DNA of 60,306 nucleotides from positions 1 through 60,306 of the forward strand of contig JANXUB010000117.1 in NCBI GenBank assembly GCA_025352105.1. The letters run 5' to 3'. This DNA comes from Burkholderiales bacterium. Its GTDB lineage: Bacteria; Pseudomonadota; Gammaproteobacteria; Burkholderiales; Casimicrobiaceae. The position numbers and the translations under genes are program-made. Positions 27,073 through 35,706 of this stretch are shown here, piece by piece (position 1 is the stretch's first letter; every line of letters begins with the position of its first letter). The notes beneath the pieces were generated by a model. It saw only the letters and a program-made list of their open reading frames with translations. It ran no database searches and was not told where the DNA came from.

Positions 27073-28755
27073 ATGCTTACTCTGGCCTTCCGGCCGCGAC
27101 TCGTTAGCGAGCTCGCCCACTACAACGCTGAAAAATTTCGCGCTGATCTGCTGGCAGGACTGACCGTTGGCATCGTGGCTGTGCCGCTCGCGATGGCTTT
27201 CGCGATTGCCAGCGGTGTGACGCCGGAGCAAGGCCTCGTGACCGCAGTCGTCGCGGGCCTCATCATCTCCGCGCTCGGTGGATCGCGGCTATGCATTGGC
27301 GGGCCAACCGGCGCGTTCATCGTCGTGCTGTATTCGATCCTCGCCAAATACGGCTGGGCCAATCTGATGATCTGCACGATGATGGCCGGTGTCATGCTCG
27401 TGGTGATGGGCGCGATGAAGCTGGGTCGCCTGATTCGCTTCGTTCCCAATTCGGTGATCATCGGATTTACCAATGGCATCGCGGTGCTGATTGCGCTGTC
27501 GCAAATCCGGGATTTTTTCGGTTTGTCGATTGCAAAAATGCCGGGAGAATTCTTCGGTATCGTCAAGGCATTGGCGGCTGCCCTACCCAGCGCGCACTTG
27601 CCGTCGATCTTGGTTGCGCTGTGCTGTTTTTTGTTCCTGAATCTCTGGCCTGCGCGGCTGTCGCGCTATGTGCCATCGCCGTTTTTGGTGCTCGTGTTCG
27701 CTACGCTTTCAACGGTCTTTTTCGATACGGGAATTGCGACGATTGGCTCGAAATTCGGCGAGATTAACGCGGTGATGCCCGCGCCACGCCTGCCCGAATT
27801 CACCATCGAGCAGCTTGGCAGCTTGATCCCGCCCGCCCTCACCATCGCGCTGCTGGCGGGGATCGAATCGCTGCTCTGCGCGGTGGTCGCCGACAAGCAA
27901 ACCAACGATCACGCGGACCCGAATCAGGAGCTGATCGCGCAAGGCATCGCCAACATCGTATCGCCACTGTTTGGCGGACTCGCCGCGACGAGCGCGTTGG
28001 CGCGCACCAGCGCTAACATTAAAAACGGTGCGGCGACGCCGGTGGCAGGCTGTGTGCACGCACTGACGGTGCTGTTGGTGTTGCTCGTCGCGAGCCCGCT
28101 CGCGAAACACGTGCCACTGCCCGCGCTCGCCGCGATCCTCATGTGGGTCGCGATGAACATGGGCGAATGGCGGGAATTCAAGGCGCTGCGGCAATACACA
28201 CCGCTGCGCAATGCCACGCTGATCAGCACGTTCTTGTTGACCGTCTTGTTCGACTTGACCATCGCCGTCGAGGTCGGCATGGTGTTCGCCACGCTGTTGC
28301 TGATCAAGCGGCTGACCGAGGCGGCGTCTGTGCAGCGCATCAACAACCTCGCAAAAGATCCGGACGCGCCGCCAATGTTTTTGCCGGACGGCGTGATGGC
28401 GCTGCGGCTGCGCGGCGCGTTGTTTTTCGGCGTTGTGGATCGTCTGGAAGCGGGCTTTGCCTCGTTGTCTCTTCATGACGCTGGAACGCTCGTCGTGCTC
28501 GATTGCCTTGAAGTCATCTACCTTGATTCCACCGCACTGGAGGCGATGCGACGGTTTGGTGATGATTGCCGCAAGTCGGGAATCGATGTCATCATTTTCG
28601 GGCTCGGCGAGCAGCCCAGATCGCTGTTCGCGCGGACCGGGGCCGATCACGCTTTCGGTCTCGATCACGTGGTGGAGACGCGGCGGCAGGCGCTGGATTT
28701 GGCGATCTGGCGGCGTGTCACGCATCGAAGTCAGCCACAAAATCAGGCGACATAA
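27073..28755 (+). CDS. SulP-family anion transporter with STAS domain
   Basis: This 560-residue inner-membrane protein has the SLC26/SulP layout: ten or more helices with FRADLLAGLTVGIVAVPLAMAFAIASG and GGPTGAFIVVLY near the front, TSALARTSANIKNGA in the middle, and a cytoplasmic STAS domain (VVLDCLEVIYLDSTALEAM) at about residues 440-540. Substrates in the family include sulfate, bicarbonate and dicarboxylates; which applies is not evident. AGGAG lies before ATG 27073 but rather far (about 15 bases). Confidence 0.92.
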   Translation: MLTLAFRPRLVSELAHYNAEKFRADLLAGLTVGIVAVPLAMAFAIASGVTPEQGLVTAVVAGLIISALGGSRLCIGGPTGAFIVVLYSILAKYGWANLMICTMMAGVMLVVMGAMKLGRLIRFVPNSVIIGFTNGIAVLIALSQIRDFFGLSIAKMPGEFFGIVKALAAALPSAHLPSILVALCCFLFLNLWPARLSRYVPSPFLVLVFATLSTVFFDTGIATIGSKFGEINAVMPAPRLPEFTIEQLGSLIPPALTIALLAGIESLLCAVVADKQTNDHADPNQELIAQGIANIVSPLFGGLAATSALARTSANIKNGAATPVAGCVHALTVLLVLLVASPLAKHVPLPALAAILMWVAMNMGEWREFKALRQYTPLRNATLISTFLLTVLFDLTIAVEVGMVFATLLLIKRLTEAASVQRINNLAKDPDAPPMFLPDGVMALRLRGALFFGVVDRLEAGFASLSLHDAGTLVVLDCLEVIYLDSTALEAMRRFGDDCRKSGIDVIIFGLGEQPRSLFARTGADHAFGLDHVVETRRQALDLAIWRRVTHRSQPQNQAT

Positions 28756-28963
28756 GCTCAGCGAATTGCGAGCGCGGCGAGGGTCGCAAGCGCCAGCATG
28801 GCCCCTCCGCCGATAGGGTGCCAACAACAAATTTCAAGCGCTGACTCACAAAAATATAGTCCGCGCAAATTGCTTGAAAGCCTGCGCTGGGCACACACTT
28901 TCGATGTCATGGCGCTGATTAATCAATTCAGATTTCGGCGCAAATCTTCAAAGGAAAATTGCC
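28756..28963 (+). promoter_or_regulatory. hsp20 upstream region with possible sigma-32 promoter
   Basis: A CTTGAAA at 28873-28879 matches the heat-shock sigma-32 -35 core. Fourteen bases later CACACTTT (28894-28901) is a partial match to the CCCCATTT -10. This suits the small heat-shock gene starting at 28964, but the -10 is weak. In the leader, AGATTT (28930) pairs with AAATCT (28942) just before the AAAGGA ribosome-binding site, which could be temperature-sensitive structure. The first 110 bp show nothing. Confidence 0.45.
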
Positions 28964-29416
28964 ATGACTGGATTTATTCGTTTCAACGGCGCACCCGCAA
29001 TCCGCTGGGCGCCTTTTTCTGCCAACGCCCGCACCCACGCCGACTTTGAGCGCGCGTTTGCTGAGGCTTATGGTGAAAAAAGCGACAAAAAAACCACTGC
29101 CGAACTGCGCGCTGATGTACTCGAAAACGCAACTGCCTACATCGTTCAATTCGACGTTCCCGGCGTTGCCAAAGAAGACATCACCGTTGATGTCGATGAA
29201 AAATCGGTTCGCGTTGAAGCCACCTTCAAGCGCGAAGCCGTTGAAGGCGATGCTGCGGTTCTCAGCGAGCGCGCCGACGGCTCGGTTTCACGCGCCTTCC
29301 GCTTGTCGCAGGCAGTGGACGCTGAACTCGCCACCGCACGCCACGAACACGGCGTTCTGACGCTCACGCTGCCGAAGAAAAACGTGGCTGTGCAGAAGCG
29401 GTTGCAGATCAACTAA
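28964..29416 (+). CDS. Small heat shock protein, Hsp20/alpha-crystallin family
   Basis: The 150-residue chaperone has an alpha-crystallin domain from about residue 45: LENATAYIVQFDVPGVAKEDITVDVDEKSVRVEA, then FRLSQAVDAE and the closing GVLTLTLPKK, with a C-terminal Q-K-R-L-Q-I-N that acts like the IxI/V oligomerisation tail. Such proteins hold unfolding proteins in ATP-independent oligomers. AAAGGA precedes the ATG. A possible sigma-32 promoter lies upstream and a hairpin follows directly after the stop. Confidence 0.93.
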   Translation: MTGFIRFNGAPAIRWAPFSANARTHADFERAFAEAYGEKSDKKTTAELRADVLENATAYIVQFDVPGVAKEDITVDVDEKSVRVEATFKREAVEGDAAVLSERADGSVSRAFRLSQAVDAELATARHEHGVLTLTLPKKNVAVQKRLQIN

Positions 29417-29424
29417 TCGACGAT

Positions 29425-29461
29425 GCAGTGGTCACCAGCTTTATGCTGTAATGACCACTGC
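29425..29461. terminator. Hairpin after hsp20
   Basis: GCAGTGGTCA (29425-29434) and TGACCACTGC (29452-29461) pair perfectly around a 17-base loop, 8 bp after the hsp20 stop. There is no U tract. It overlaps the left arm of the 120-bp palindrome copy 3. Confidence 0.5.
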
Positions 29462-29553
29462 ACAGGGGCTAGCGTCTGATTATCTTTAAAGTCGATTAAA
29501 GCAGAATTGGGTCGTTAGCCCCTATTTGAATTCGGTTACAGCGAAAAGCTGAT
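29434..29553. repeat. 120-bp imperfect palindrome, copy 3 (AGTCGATT-centred)
   Basis: Ends ACCAGCTTT (29434) and AAAGCTGAT (29545) are mirror partners about the centre 29493.5, followed inward by GCTGTAA/TTACAGC, then AGGGGCTA (29464) with its exact complement TAGCCCCT (29516). The core CTTTAAAGTCGATTAAAG is itself nearly palindromic. This is the best-preserved copy, and it fixes the element length at 120 bp. It lies between hsp20 and a convergent gene. Confidence 0.8.
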
Positions 29554-29638
29554 GACAGAATGCATCTTTTTCGCGACTGCGGAAAAGCCCGTTCCGACCG
29601 GAGCAGCGCAGTAGTTGTCGGTTCATTTTTTTGCGCCC

Positions 29639-30781
29639 TCAATGCAGGTGCGTCTTCCCCAGCGCCTTGTCCCCCGCGCCTTCCAGCGCATCAGCGCGAA
29701 ACAACATCGGCAATTTACTCTCGCGATCGATGTCGGGAAACACGTCCGCCAGTACCGTCACCGATTCCACATTGCATTCCCGCAGAAGATCCTGCATCAA
29801 CACCGCAACGTCCTGTGCGCGGTCGGTCGGCTGAAGTTCCGCGCGGAAGCCCTCAGCCCCTTTTTCGTCGAACGGGCTCGACAGCGAAAGGCGCACTTCA
29901 CCGCCGTTTGTCGTGCGGTGCGCAGAGATCACCGCTTCCGGCTCACCCACGCTCCCGCGAAATTTACGGATGGCGTTGGTGGCGAACAGTTGCAGCGACA
30001 CTTCGCGCTGCGCAGCGCGGCCCTGCATCAGCGCGGCCAGCGGCGAGCGTGGCGGACGCGGCATAGCGAGGAGCGACAAGGTGCCGCCGCCCAGTTGTTT
30101 CGCGATGGCCTGCGTGAACGGCATGCCCCATTTGCCGGTGTCGTTCGCGGTGAGCAAATCCACGCCAGGCCCGGCGAGCGCCGTGCCGACGAGAAAACGT
30201 AGAAATACACTTTCCTGATTGGCGGGTACCGGCAGCGCGGCTTTTTCTATGGCGACGGGTGTGGCGGCTGCGCTCGCCCACCAGCCCAGAGTCGCGGGCA
30301 ATTTTTCGAGCGTGAGCGCACTTGCGGGCGCCAAAGCGTTCGACAACACAAAGTTTTCGTTGCCGCGAAGCGCGCCATTGGCCTTCATGAGCGCCGCAAT
30401 TTCGTCGATATTCGGCAGCGCGCCGGGCACGTTCAAGGGTCCGCTGTTCGCTGCAACGATCACCACGGGAATCGCGAAAACGGTCGCAGGCAACGTCGCA
30501 TCACCACGGGCGCGACCCGCTTCCACATGGGCGCTGGCGAGTGCTCGCGTGATGTGACGCTGCACCGCGTGCGTAGGCGCGCGAGCGAGCCCGTCAGCGA
30601 TTTCCGTCACGTCACCGGCAGCGAGCAACGCAGCGAGCCGTCCGCGCAATTCGGTATCTCGCTTTTCCTGAATGACGCCCAGCTCAGCGGCAAGCGACGC
30701 CAGTGCCAGATCAATCAGCGGATTGGGTGTCGCGTCGTCGTAAATCGGAAAAGCACGCGGGTCGGGGAGATGAAACTGCAT
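29639..30781 (-). CDS. Conserved-looking protein of unknown function
   Basis: The 380-residue product has no signal peptide or membrane helix and an even, protein-like composition. It begins MQFHLPDPRAFPIYDDATPN and contains an Ala/Leu-rich region, a hydrophobic strand IPVVIVAANSGPLNVPGALP, and DLLTANDTGKWGMPFTQAIA. I do not recognise a family or catalytic motif. It is long, has consistent third-position GC bias and a clean ATG at 30781, so it is a real gene. It lies alone between two repeats. Confidence 0.8.
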   Translation of the reverse strand: MQFHLPDPRAFPIYDDATPNPLIDLALASLAAELGVIQEKRDTELRGRLAALLAAGDVTEIADGLARAPTHAVQRHITRALASAHVEAGRARGDATLPATVFAIPVVIVAANSGPLNVPGALPNIDEIAALMKANGALRGNENFVLSNALAPASALTLEKLPATLGWWASAAATPVAIEKAALPVPANQESVFLRFLVGTALAGPGVDLLTANDTGKWGMPFTQAIAKQLGGGTLSLLAMPRPPRSPLAALMQGRAAQREVSLQLFATNAIRKFRGSVGEPEAVISAHRTTNGGEVRLSLSSPFDEKGAEGFRAELQPTDRAQDVAVLMQDLLRECNVESVTVLADVFPDIDRESKLPMLFRADALEGAGDKALGKTHLH

Positions 30782-30789
30782 GCCCTAAT

Positions 30790-30883
30790 TGTAGGAGGGG
30801 CTCTGCCGCGACCGCACTCACTACCTGCGGCGTTGGGTCGCGGCAGAGCCTGTCCTGAGCCTGTCGAAGCGGCCGCTCCTACA
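30790..30883. repeat. Compound REP-like palindrome with nested repeats
   Basis: Outer arms TGTAGGAG (30790) and CTCCTACA (30876) enclose a second perfect pair of 15-bp arms, GGCTCTGCCGCGACC (30799) and its complement (30836-30850). Between the inner and outer right arms lies TGTCCTGAGCCTGTCGAAG, a sequence I have seen as a dispersed repeat in many bacterial genomes. The right arm contains the stop codon of the amidohydrolase gene (30879-30881). Confidence 0.75.
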
Positions 30884-31730
30884 GCGCGGTGAATTCGGCA
30901 AGCTTTTCCATCACACGCTTGAGCGACACCTTCAATACCGGGTAATTCGCATTCCGCTCCCTCGTCGCTTCGTTCATGTAAAGCTTGCGATTGAGTTCGA
31001 TTTGGATACTGTGGCGATTCTCCAGCGGTCGACCAAAGCGCTTGACCAGCTCAACGCCTTTGTACGGATCGTTGATCGCCACGCTCAAACCCTCGGCCCG
31101 AAAAGCCTGAGCCAAAAGCGCTGTCATCTCGGGCGAGCAGGTGGTGCCGTCGCGATCACCGAGCACGATATCGGCGAATGGCGTTCCTGTTTTTACCCAT
31201 GACACCGTTCCAGCGACGGCGGGCATCGAATGGCAGTTGACGTGCACCATCCGGCCATGTGCCGCATGCGCCGCGTCAATGGCGTGAGTGAGGGCCGCCC
31301 AGTAGGTTGCATGACAGCGCTCAATCCGCCGCGACACCTCGGGCACAGTCAACTTCCGGGCATAAATCGGCGTATTGTCATCGAGCACGCGCCAGATCAG
31401 GCCGATGCCCGATTTAGTCTTCGGCGAATGATCGACCGGATCCGGCCACTCGCCGTCAAGCATGCTGGTATCGATGTCCTCGACACGGCGATTCGGGTCA
31501 AGATAGCTACGCGGAAATTCGGCGCAGATCAGCGTTGCGCCTAGCGAGGGAGCGAAGCTGTACAGGTCGTCGACATCGGTGTCTTCGGCCTTGCGCAGAT
31601 GCTTGAAGTCGCACGCAAAAGCGAAGTCGTCCGGGTAGTGCTGCCCGCTGTGTGGCGAGTCGAAAATAAGCGGGATTGCGGTCGCTCCGGACGCCGGGGA
31701 CACAACGCGAACGGGGGTGAAATCTTGCAT
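30879..31730 (-). CDS. N-formylglutamate amidohydrolase family protein
   Basis: The 283-residue protein (ATG 31730, [10 protein letters not shown]) has the family zinc and substrate segments: [40 protein letters not shown] and VHVNCHSMP, then [16 protein letters not shown] and [14 protein letters not shown]. HutG-type members hydrolyse N-formyl-glutamate in histidine breakdown, but no hut genes are near, so the substrate may differ. An in-frame ATG at 31781 would add 17 unlikely residues. It is divergent from proS. Confidence 0.9.
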   Translation of the reverse strand: MQDFTPVRVVSPASGATAIPLIFDSPHSGQHYPDDFAFACDFKHLRKAEDTDVDDLYSFAPSLGATLICAEFPRSYLDPNRRVEDIDTSMLDGEWPDPVDHSPKTKSGIGLIWRVLDDNTPIYARKLTVPEVSRRIERCHATYWAALTHAIDAAHAAHGRMVHVNCHSMPAVAGTVSWVKTGTPFADIVLGDRDGTTCSPEMTALLAQAFRAEGLSVAINDPYKGVELVKRFGRPLENRHSIQIELNRKLYMNEATRERNANYPVLKVSLKRVMEKLAEFTAL

Positions 31731-31802
31731 GTCGTGAGAATAGGCGAAAATTGTAGAAAGCGTTTCCTGCTTACACATCACGGTTCACCGCGCACTCACA
31801 AA

Positions 31803-33542
31803 ATGAAACTCAGCCACTTTTTCCTCTCCACCACCAAAGAAGCACCCGCCGAAGCGGAAATCGTCTCGCACCAACTCATGATGCGCGCTGGCATGATCAA
31901 AAAGCTCGGGGCGGGCATTTACACCTGGATGCCATTGGGCGTTCGCGTGTTGCGCAAAGTTGAAAACATTGTGCGCGAAGAGATGAACGCCGCCGGTGCG
32001 GTGGAGCTCTTGATGCCGGTGATTCAGCCGGCCGAGCTGTGGCAGGAATCGGGCCGCTGGGACAAGATGGGCCCGGAGATGATGCGCATCAAGGATCGCC
32101 ATGATCGCGACTTTATCGTGCAGCCGACGAGCGAGGAAGTGATCACCGACATCGCGCGGCAAGAGCTGCGTTCATGGCGTCAGTTGCCGAAAAATTTCTA
32201 TCACATTCAGACCAAATTTCGCGACGAACGGCGGCCGCGTTTTGGCGTGATGCGTTCGCGTGAATTCATCATGAAAGACGCGTATTCGTTCGACGTCGAC
32301 AAAGACGGTTTGATGAAAAGCTACAACGTCATGTACGACGCCTACAGCAAGATTTTCACGCGCCTCGGGCTTGAGTTCCGCGCGGTCAACGCTGACACTG
32401 GCAACATCGGCGGTTTCGCGTCGCATGAGTTTCAAGTGCTTGCCGAGAGTGGTGAGGACGTAATTGCCTACGCTCCGGATTCGGATTTTGCGGCGAACCT
32501 TGAGATGGCGGAAGGCGTTGCCCCCGCCACGCCGCGAGCCGCGGCCAGCAAGGCGCTAGAGCTGGTTCATACGCCGGGGCAGAAGACGTGCGAAGACGTC
32601 GGCACATTTCTGAAATTGCCGCTTGAGAAGCAGCTCAAAGCGATGATGTATGTGAGCGACTCGGGCTTCGTGCTGTGTATGTTGCGCGCCGACCATATGG
32701 TCAACGAAATCAAACTCGGCAAAGTGCCTGCGCTCGCAAACTACCGGCCCGCAACGCCGGAAGAAATTGAAGCTCACCTCGGTGTGGAGCCGGGCTACTG
32801 CGGGCCGGTGCCGCGTCACGCGTTGAAGGGAAATGCGGCTCATCCCGGCCAAGTGATCGTGGTCGCAGATCGTACGGCGGCAGCAATGGCGGACTTCGTG
32901 TGCGGTGCCAATGAATCGGGCTACCACGTCATGGGAGGCAACTGGGGCCGCGACTGCGCTGAGCCGGACGTCGTCGCCGATATTCGTAACGTCGTGGATG
33001 GCGATGCGTCGCCGGACGGCAAAGGCGTACTCAAGCTGCGTCGTGGCATCGAAGTGGGCCATGTGTTCGCGTTGGGCCAAGCGTATTCCGCCAAACTCGG
33101 CGCGAAATTTCTCGACAAGGATCAAAAAGAGCAGGTCATGGAAATGGGCTGCTACGGCATCGGCATCACCCGCGTGGTGGCTGCTGCGATTGAGCAGAAC
33201 CATGACGAGAAGGGCATCATTTGGCCGCAGGCGATGGCGCCGTTCGCCGTGGTGATTGCCGCGTTGGGCTATGACCGCAGCGCTGATGTGAAAGCGGCAG
33301 CCGATTCGCTCTACGCGTCACTTTCGGCGGCTGGCGTTGATGTTGCGCTGGATGATCGCGGCGAGCGCCCCGGCGTGATGTTCGCCGAACTCGAATTGAT
33401 TGGCATCCCGCATCGCGTCACCATCGGTGATCGTGGTTTGAAGGAAGGCATGGTCGAATATCAGGCGCGGCGCGACACAGTGGCGACAAAAGTGCCGCTA
33501 GCCGAAATCGGCGCGTTTGTGACCAAGGCGTTAGCGTCGTAA
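31803..33542 (+). CDS. proS: Prolyl-tRNA synthetase (bacterial type, with editing domain)
   Basis: ProS charges tRNA-Pro. The 579-residue protein starts at ATG 31803 ([15 protein letters not shown]); the open frame upstream is not family-like. It has class II motifs ([58 protein letters not shown]). An inserted YbaK-like editing domain lies between residues about 225 and 395, and the C-terminus is an anticodon-binding domain. Length and order match the E. coli-type enzyme. Confidence 0.97.
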   Translation: MKLSHFFLSTTKEAPAEAEIVSHQLMMRAGMIKKLGAGIYTWMPLGVRVLRKVENIVREEMNAAGAVELLMPVIQPAELWQESGRWDKMGPEMMRIKDRHDRDFIVQPTSEEVITDIARQELRSWRQLPKNFYHIQTKFRDERRPRFGVMRSREFIMKDAYSFDVDKDGLMKSYNVMYDAYSKIFTRLGLEFRAVNADTGNIGGFASHEFQVLAESGEDVIAYAPDSDFAANLEMAEGVAPATPRAAASKALELVHTPGQKTCEDVGTFLKLPLEKQLKAMMYVSDSGFVLCMLRADHMVNEIKLGKVPALANYRPATPEEIEAHLGVEPGYCGPVPRHALKGNAAHPGQVIVVADRTAAAMADFVCGANESGYHVMGGNWGRDCAEPDVVADIRNVVDGDASPDGKGVLKLRRGIEVGHVFALGQAYSAKLGAKFLDKDQKEQVMEMGCYGIGITRVVAAAIEQNHDEKGIIWPQAMAPFAVVIAALGYDRSADVKAAADSLYASLSAAGVDVALDDRGERPGVMFAELELIGIPHRVTIGDRGLKEGMVEYQARRDTVATKVPLAEIGAFVTKALAS

Positions 33543-33625
33543 TTTGTGCGAGTAGCTCTGGCCGCGAATGGCGCTTGCAGCCATCCTTCACGGAACAATC
33601 GCTGCCGGCGCCGCTCTTACGCACC

Positions 33626-34255
33626 ATGATCAACTTTGTTCGCTTCTTTGCTGCGTGCAGGCTTTCGCTGGCGCTGACGTTGCTGCTTGGCGTAAATTGC
33701 GCTGCTTTTGCTGGCGCGCAGGCCGAAGAAAAACTGTCCGCCAGCGTGCAGACCACGCTGGCGTCAGCCATCGCGGATCGCAGTGCGCAGCGCCTGATCG
33801 GCGACCCAAAAGAAGTGCAAGCCTGGCTCGCTGAGATGTCCTCTCGCTTAGCCAAACGCATGCCCGACTCCGAGCAGAGGAACGAATTTTTAGTCACCGT
33901 TCAATACGAAGCCAGTCGCGCCGGGCTCGACCCGCAACTGGTGCTGGCCGTGATCAATCACGAAAGCGCATTTCGCAAATACGCCATTTCGTCCGCCTCG
34001 GCGCGCGGCTTCATGCAGGTGATGCCGTTCTGGGTGAAGCTCATCGGCACGCCGGAACACAACCTATTTCATTTGCGCACTAACTTGCGTTACGGTTGCG
34101 TGATTTTGCGCCACTATCTGGACATTGAAAAAGGCGACGTCGTGCGCGCGCTGGCGCGCTACAACGGCTCTTTGGGACGTTTCGAATATCCGAACACAGT
34201 GCTCGGTATGCAAGAGAGTCGATGGAAGTGGTCAGCAGCAAAACCATCGGGCTGA
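33626..34255 (+). CDS. Lytic transglycosylase (SLT domain)
   Basis: The 209-residue protein (ATG 33626) has a signal peptide (CRLSLALTLLLGVNCAAFAGA) and a Slt/MltC-like lysozyme fold: LVLAVINHESAFRKYAISSASARGFMQVMPFW with the catalytic Glu in NHES, then NLFHLRTNLRYGCVILRHYLD and ALARYNGS. It should cleave the MurNAc-GlcNAc bond of peptidoglycan in the periplasm. It follows proS by 83 bp and is convergent with the GGDEF gene. Confidence 0.92.
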   Translation: MINFVRFFAACRLSLALTLLLGVNCAAFAGAQAEEKLSASVQTTLASAIADRSAQRLIGDPKEVQAWLAEMSSRLAKRMPDSEQRNEFLVTVQYEASRAGLDPQLVLAVINHESAFRKYAISSASARGFMQVMPFWVKLIGTPEHNLFHLRTNLRYGCVILRHYLDIEKGDVVRALARYNGSLGRFEYPNTVLGMQESRWKWSAAKPSG

Positions 34256-34270
34256 TTCGATCTAATCTGA

Positions 34271-35590
34271 TCAGGCCGTTGCGTAACGAACGACGCCCTT
34301 GCCCGCGCTCTTTGCCTCATACATTGCTGCGTCGGCACGGCGAATCAAATCAGCCGCCAGATTCGACAACGGCGGGTGCATGGCAACGCCTATCGACGCG
34401 CCAACAATCGCCTCACCGCCCGTAAAGCGGCATGGGCGCGACAAGCCGTCAAACACACGCTCGGCAAGCGCGCTTGGCGATCCCGGATGCACGTCTGTGT
34501 CCAGCAAAATCACAAATTCATCGCCGCCCAGACGCGCCACAAAATCTGAGCCACGGGCCACTTCACGCAGCCGATCCGCCACCTCAATCAGCACTTCGTC
34601 ACCCACGGCGTGACCATACAAATCATTGACGCACTTGAAACCATCCAGGTCAATAAACAGCAGCGCAACGGCCTCGCCCGTTCGCTCGGCGCGCGCGAGG
34701 GCGTGCGACAGGCGATCCGTCAACACGCGCCGGTTGGCAAGTCCGGTGAGCGTGTCATGCGTTGCGATGTGCAGCAGCTGCTCGGCAGCTTCAACGCGTG
34801 CGGATACGTCCTGGACCAACGCCTGAATGGAGGTCACCTTGCCGCTGGCGTCGGTCAAAGCCGAGTTGAACCAGTCACAATAAACGATGTGACCATCGGC
34901 ATGCTTGAGCTTTGATTCGACGCGATTGCTCGACTCTGCGCCAGAGGTTAATCGGGCAAACGCAGCGACCAGAGATTCGTTTCCGTTAGCGATGGTCGGG
35001 ACATCGAGCAGCCCCTCACCCGTTAACTTCTTTGGATCAAGACCGAGCATGTTGGATATGCGCGATGAGCAATGCGCAACGCGGAGATTTTCATCAAGCT
35101 CGAATACGATGAGTGGACTGTTGTCCATATGGGACGACAGTCGCTCGTTGGCAGCGCGCAGGGCCTCAGACGAGAGCTTCAACTCATGCACCTGCATCGA
35201 ACAAGACATGATGCCGATCACCTCACCCGTTGCATCGCGCCAGGGCGTGAGCGCCACGGCGAACCAGATACCGTCGCTCATGGCGACCTTTGATCGCCGC
35301 TCGTAAGTAACAACTTCGCCGGCTAAAGCGCGCTCAACGTGAGGCTTGAATTGGGCGACGTGATCGGGGCCGTATAGCGCATACAGTGACTGGCCCAGCA
35401 ATGCCTCAGGCGTGGTGGCAAATGACTTCGCGAAGGCGGCATTAACGTATTGAAGGCACAGGTCACGTCCGACCAGCGACACACTGGCACCAATCGAGCG
35501 ATCCAGCGCATGCACCAGTATTTCCTGGGGCACCCGATGAGCGATGGATAGCAGCTGCGCGGGCTCGGTGAGTTCGCGTGGTGGGCTCAT
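34271..35590 (-). CDS. Diguanylate cyclase with two PAS domains
   Basis: The 439-residue cytoplasmic protein has PAS domains at about 20-145 and 150-270 (VSLVGRDLCLQYVNAAFAKSF; NSPLIVFELDENLRVAHCSS) and a GGDEF domain from about 272. The active-site motif is intact (ARLGGDEFVILL), and an allosteric I-site RGSD lies five residues before it, so it should make c-di-GMP with product inhibition. No membrane segment is present; the PAS domains probably sense a cytoplasmic ligand or redox state. It stands alone. Confidence 0.93.
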   Translation of the reverse strand: MSPPRELTEPAQLLSIAHRVPQEILVHALDRSIGASVSLVGRDLCLQYVNAAFAKSFATTPEALLGQSLYALYGPDHVAQFKPHVERALAGEVVTYERRSKVAMSDGIWFAVALTPWRDATGEVIGIMSCSMQVHELKLSSEALRAANERLSSHMDNSPLIVFELDENLRVAHCSSRISNMLGLDPKKLTGEGLLDVPTIANGNESLVAAFARLTSGAESSNRVESKLKHADGHIVYCDWFNSALTDASGKVTSIQALVQDVSARVEAAEQLLHIATHDTLTGLANRRVLTDRLSHALARAERTGEAVALLFIDLDGFKCVNDLYGHAVGDEVLIEVADRLREVARGSDFVARLGGDEFVILLDTDVHPGSPSALAERVFDGLSRPCRFTGGEAIVGASIGVAMHPPLSNLAADLIRRADAAMYEAKSAGKGVVRYATA

Positions 35591-35706
35591 ACATCACGCG
35601 GCATTGAGCGCGGCGCACGATGAATTCTGCGTTTCGCAAACTTGTACCGTGCATTAGGTCTGACCATACAATCTATTTTCCAGACTTTTCCCATAACGAG
35701 CAAGCG

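Noticed and set aside
27709..28830. A 373-residue minus-strand frame opposite the SulP gene
   Set aside because: It is antisense to a well-supported transporter gene and has Arg/Gln/His-rich shadow composition.
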